From: UBA4416 sp040389965 | GTDB taxonomy: Bacteria; Bacteroidota; Bacteroidia; B-17B0; Aurantibacillaceae | Assembly: GCA_040389965.1 (NCBI GenBank) | Contig: JAZJZF010000014.1 | Coordinates: 95,563 to 159,562 of the forward strand | Length of the DNA: 64,000 nt | Direction: 5' to 3' | Part shown: in pieces, positions 62,729-64,000 of the stretch | Layout: each line of letters starts with the position of its first letter | Numbering within the stretch: position 1 is the first letter of the stretch | The notes under the pieces: model-generated | Told to the model about the DNA's origin: nothing | Database searches by the model: none | The model's input: only the letters and a program-made list of their open reading frames with translations | Program-made: the position numbers and the translations under genes

Positions 62729-64000
62729 TTATTTCCTTAAGCTATTGAATCGCTTAATCGCTACCAATTGATCGTAGTAAGTTCCGCGCTGCCTGTGGTA
62801 TACATAAATGGCATATTCATTCTCTGTTTCCCAATGACTACCTTCTGTCATGGTATCATCGCCCCCTTTTTTGTCGTCTCTTAAATACACATAGGTATAA
62901 TTATAATATCCCTGTTTAATAAATAAGGTACACTCATAACCCAGGCGTTTGTAATTGTAAGTCATACGATTGGTTTTATTCAAACGCCATTCGGTTAACT
63001 TTCCTAACACATAAAAATTACCTTCGCCCTGCGCATTATCATAAGGAATAAAAAATTTAACCCAGGCATAATCTGCTTCAATATCAGGATTAGTGGCCAT
63101 GTCGGCATTTTTGATCAAATAGCCCCCATTTAAATCTGTATAAAAACTATAAGGCTTAAACGTTCTTAATTCGTCTATTTTTAAATCCACATGATAAACG
63201 GATGCACTGTCTCTGTATATATTATTTATTCTTTCAGTATATGTTCTCAATGAACGTGTATCAAAGTAACGAAACTCATTACCGCCATTAAACGTTGATT
63301 TATCATCCAGAGAATACGTTAGTTGCCTTGGTTCAGTAAAAGTGGGCTTTATGTCCTTTACCGCATTATCCCAACGGTTATTTTGTGTAATCACCACTTT
63401 CATATCCGTAAATGGATTGGTTAGTTCATAAGACGCACTGTTCGCAACCGAAAAATCAATATGTTGTTTTTCGAACTGCTCATCATTACCAATAGCCTGA
63501 CGCACATTGGCAACTACTGTTACTTTATCATCATAGATCATAAAGCGCTTGGTTAAAACTAGTTTATCTTTATCACTATCCTGATAGACATAAGCAATGT
63601 AGTTTCCCGATTTAGAGAATTGCAAATTAGCCTGAGGAAACAAAATAGAATAATGCGTATATTTTTGAATGGTATTAGTTGAATAACTAAAGTTTAAAAA
63701 GTTGGCATCGAAAAAACCGGTCATGTATTCTGAAAGCATTAAATCAGAAGGCTCCCAGTTAGCGGTGCAATGAATAAAACTAATAGAGTAGGACTTTTTA
63801 TCCGCGTCCAAATCATCAAAGCTCAACTCAAGTAACTCGGCAGAATTAAATTTTATAATAGCCGGATTGGCATCGTAACTCGACTCATGAAGTTGGGCCG
63901 TTTTTATATTAGCCTTATAAATCCAGTCTTCATAACGCAACTGGTTATCATTGGCATAATCATCCTGGGCTTTTACCATTACAGGCAATGCAACCAGAAC
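62729..64000 (-). CDS. T9SS plug-like protein (DUF5103 family), 5' end beyond the window
   Basis: This protein of at least 419 aa matches the DUF5103/T9SS plug family: RYEDWIYKANIKTAQLHESS opens the mature part, SFIHCTANWEPSDLMLSEYM and LTKRFMIYDDKVTVVANVRQ are in the first domain, and KGGDDTMTEGSHWETENEYAIY is near the end. Plug family proteins sit at the T9SS translocon, and one was reported to block the Sov/SprA pore. The frame is open to the window edge. The visible end of the signal peptide (LVALPVMVKA, then QDD) shows that the true start lies outside; the TTG at 63988 lies inside that peptide and is not the start. Confidence 0.85.
   Translation of the reverse strand, partial: VLVALPVMVKAQDDYANDNQLRYEDWIYKANIKTAQLHESSYDANPAIIKFNSAELLELSFDDLDADKKSYSISFIHCTANWEPSDLMLSEYMTGFFDANFLNFSYSTNTIQKYTHYSILFPQANLQFSKSGNYIAYVYQDSDKDKLVLTKRFMIYDDKVTVVANVRQAIGNDEQFEKQHIDFSVANSASYELTNPFTDMKVVITQNNRWDNAVKDIKPTFTEPRQLTYSLDDKSTFNGGNEFRYFDTRSLRTYTERINNIYRDSASVYHVDLKIDELRTFKPYSFYTDLNGGYLIKNADMATNPDIEADYAWVKFFIPYDNAQGEGNFYVLGKLTEWRLNKTNRMTYNYKRLGYECTLFIKQGYYNYTYVYLRDDKKGGDDTMTEGSHWETENEYAIYVYHRQRGTYYDQLVAIKRFNSLRK

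Overview
The window comes from a low-GC member of the Bacteroidota. The evidence is: six proteins that look like type IX secretion (T9SS) cargo with type A or type B (CHU_C-like) C-termini, a T9SS plug-like protein at the right edge, a TonB-dependent receptor, an alpha-oxoamine synthase of the serine/cysteate acyltransferase kind, TAnnTTTG-type promoter boxes, and no need for Shine-Dalgarno sites. Two 10-N runs (11576-11585 and 39731-39740) show that this is a scaffold with assembly gaps. I saw no rRNA, tRNA, CRISPR array, transposase or phage gene. The genus cannot be fixed from this sequence alone.

Left part (1-22 kb): a 3'-truncated aminotransferase, an HD phosphohydrolase, an orphan 95-aa gene bracketed by repeats, a TPR membrane protein, a tandem pair of M43 metalloproteases each followed by a strong terminator, tcdA and a TatD-type gene, a serine/cysteate acyltransferase, a gapped NlpC/P60 gene, an ABC exporter, a glycosyltransferase, a PafA-type phosphatase, a nucleotide-sugar dehydratase, an HhH protein and an APC permease.

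Middle part (22-41 kb): a giant SBBP/PKD/CHU_C surface protein, a second APC permease, a site-2 protease with a PAP2 gene, two carboxypeptidase-regulatory-domain proteins (one the TonB receptor), threonine aldolase, a third M43 protease, a lipid-modification-like operon (unknown secreted protein, PAP2, ArnT-like transferase) and a gapped fumarylacetoacetase.

Right part (41-64 kb): a cluster with a collagen-like protein and a type B surface protein; a 478-bp gene-free stretch (44221-44698) with an orphan terminator; a VOC / YCII / ECF42-type sigma cassette; an orphan LuxR-type response regulator; and a long minus-strand sulfur and methionine block. The block begins with a SAM-I (S-box) riboswitch, runs through a Cys/Met-rich leader peptide, a 78-aa gene, metX, hom, a peroxiredoxin, an aldo/keto reductase, an OsmC protein, metZ and cysH, and ends with cysD and cysN, which are separated by a four-helix-bundle gene inside inverted repeats. 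Sulfate activation and reduction (cysDN, cysH) and the homoserine branch to homocysteine (hom, metX, metZ) are thus joined under one apparent SAM-sensing leader. The window closes with a DMT exporter, MgtE, a soluble LRR-protein kinase and the T9SS plug-like gene.

The strongest candidates for something undescribed are the SAM riboswitch with its Cys/Met-rich leader peptide, the repeat-bounded gene inserted between cysD and cysN, the hairpin against the sigma factor start codon, and the repeat-bounded 95-aa gene.
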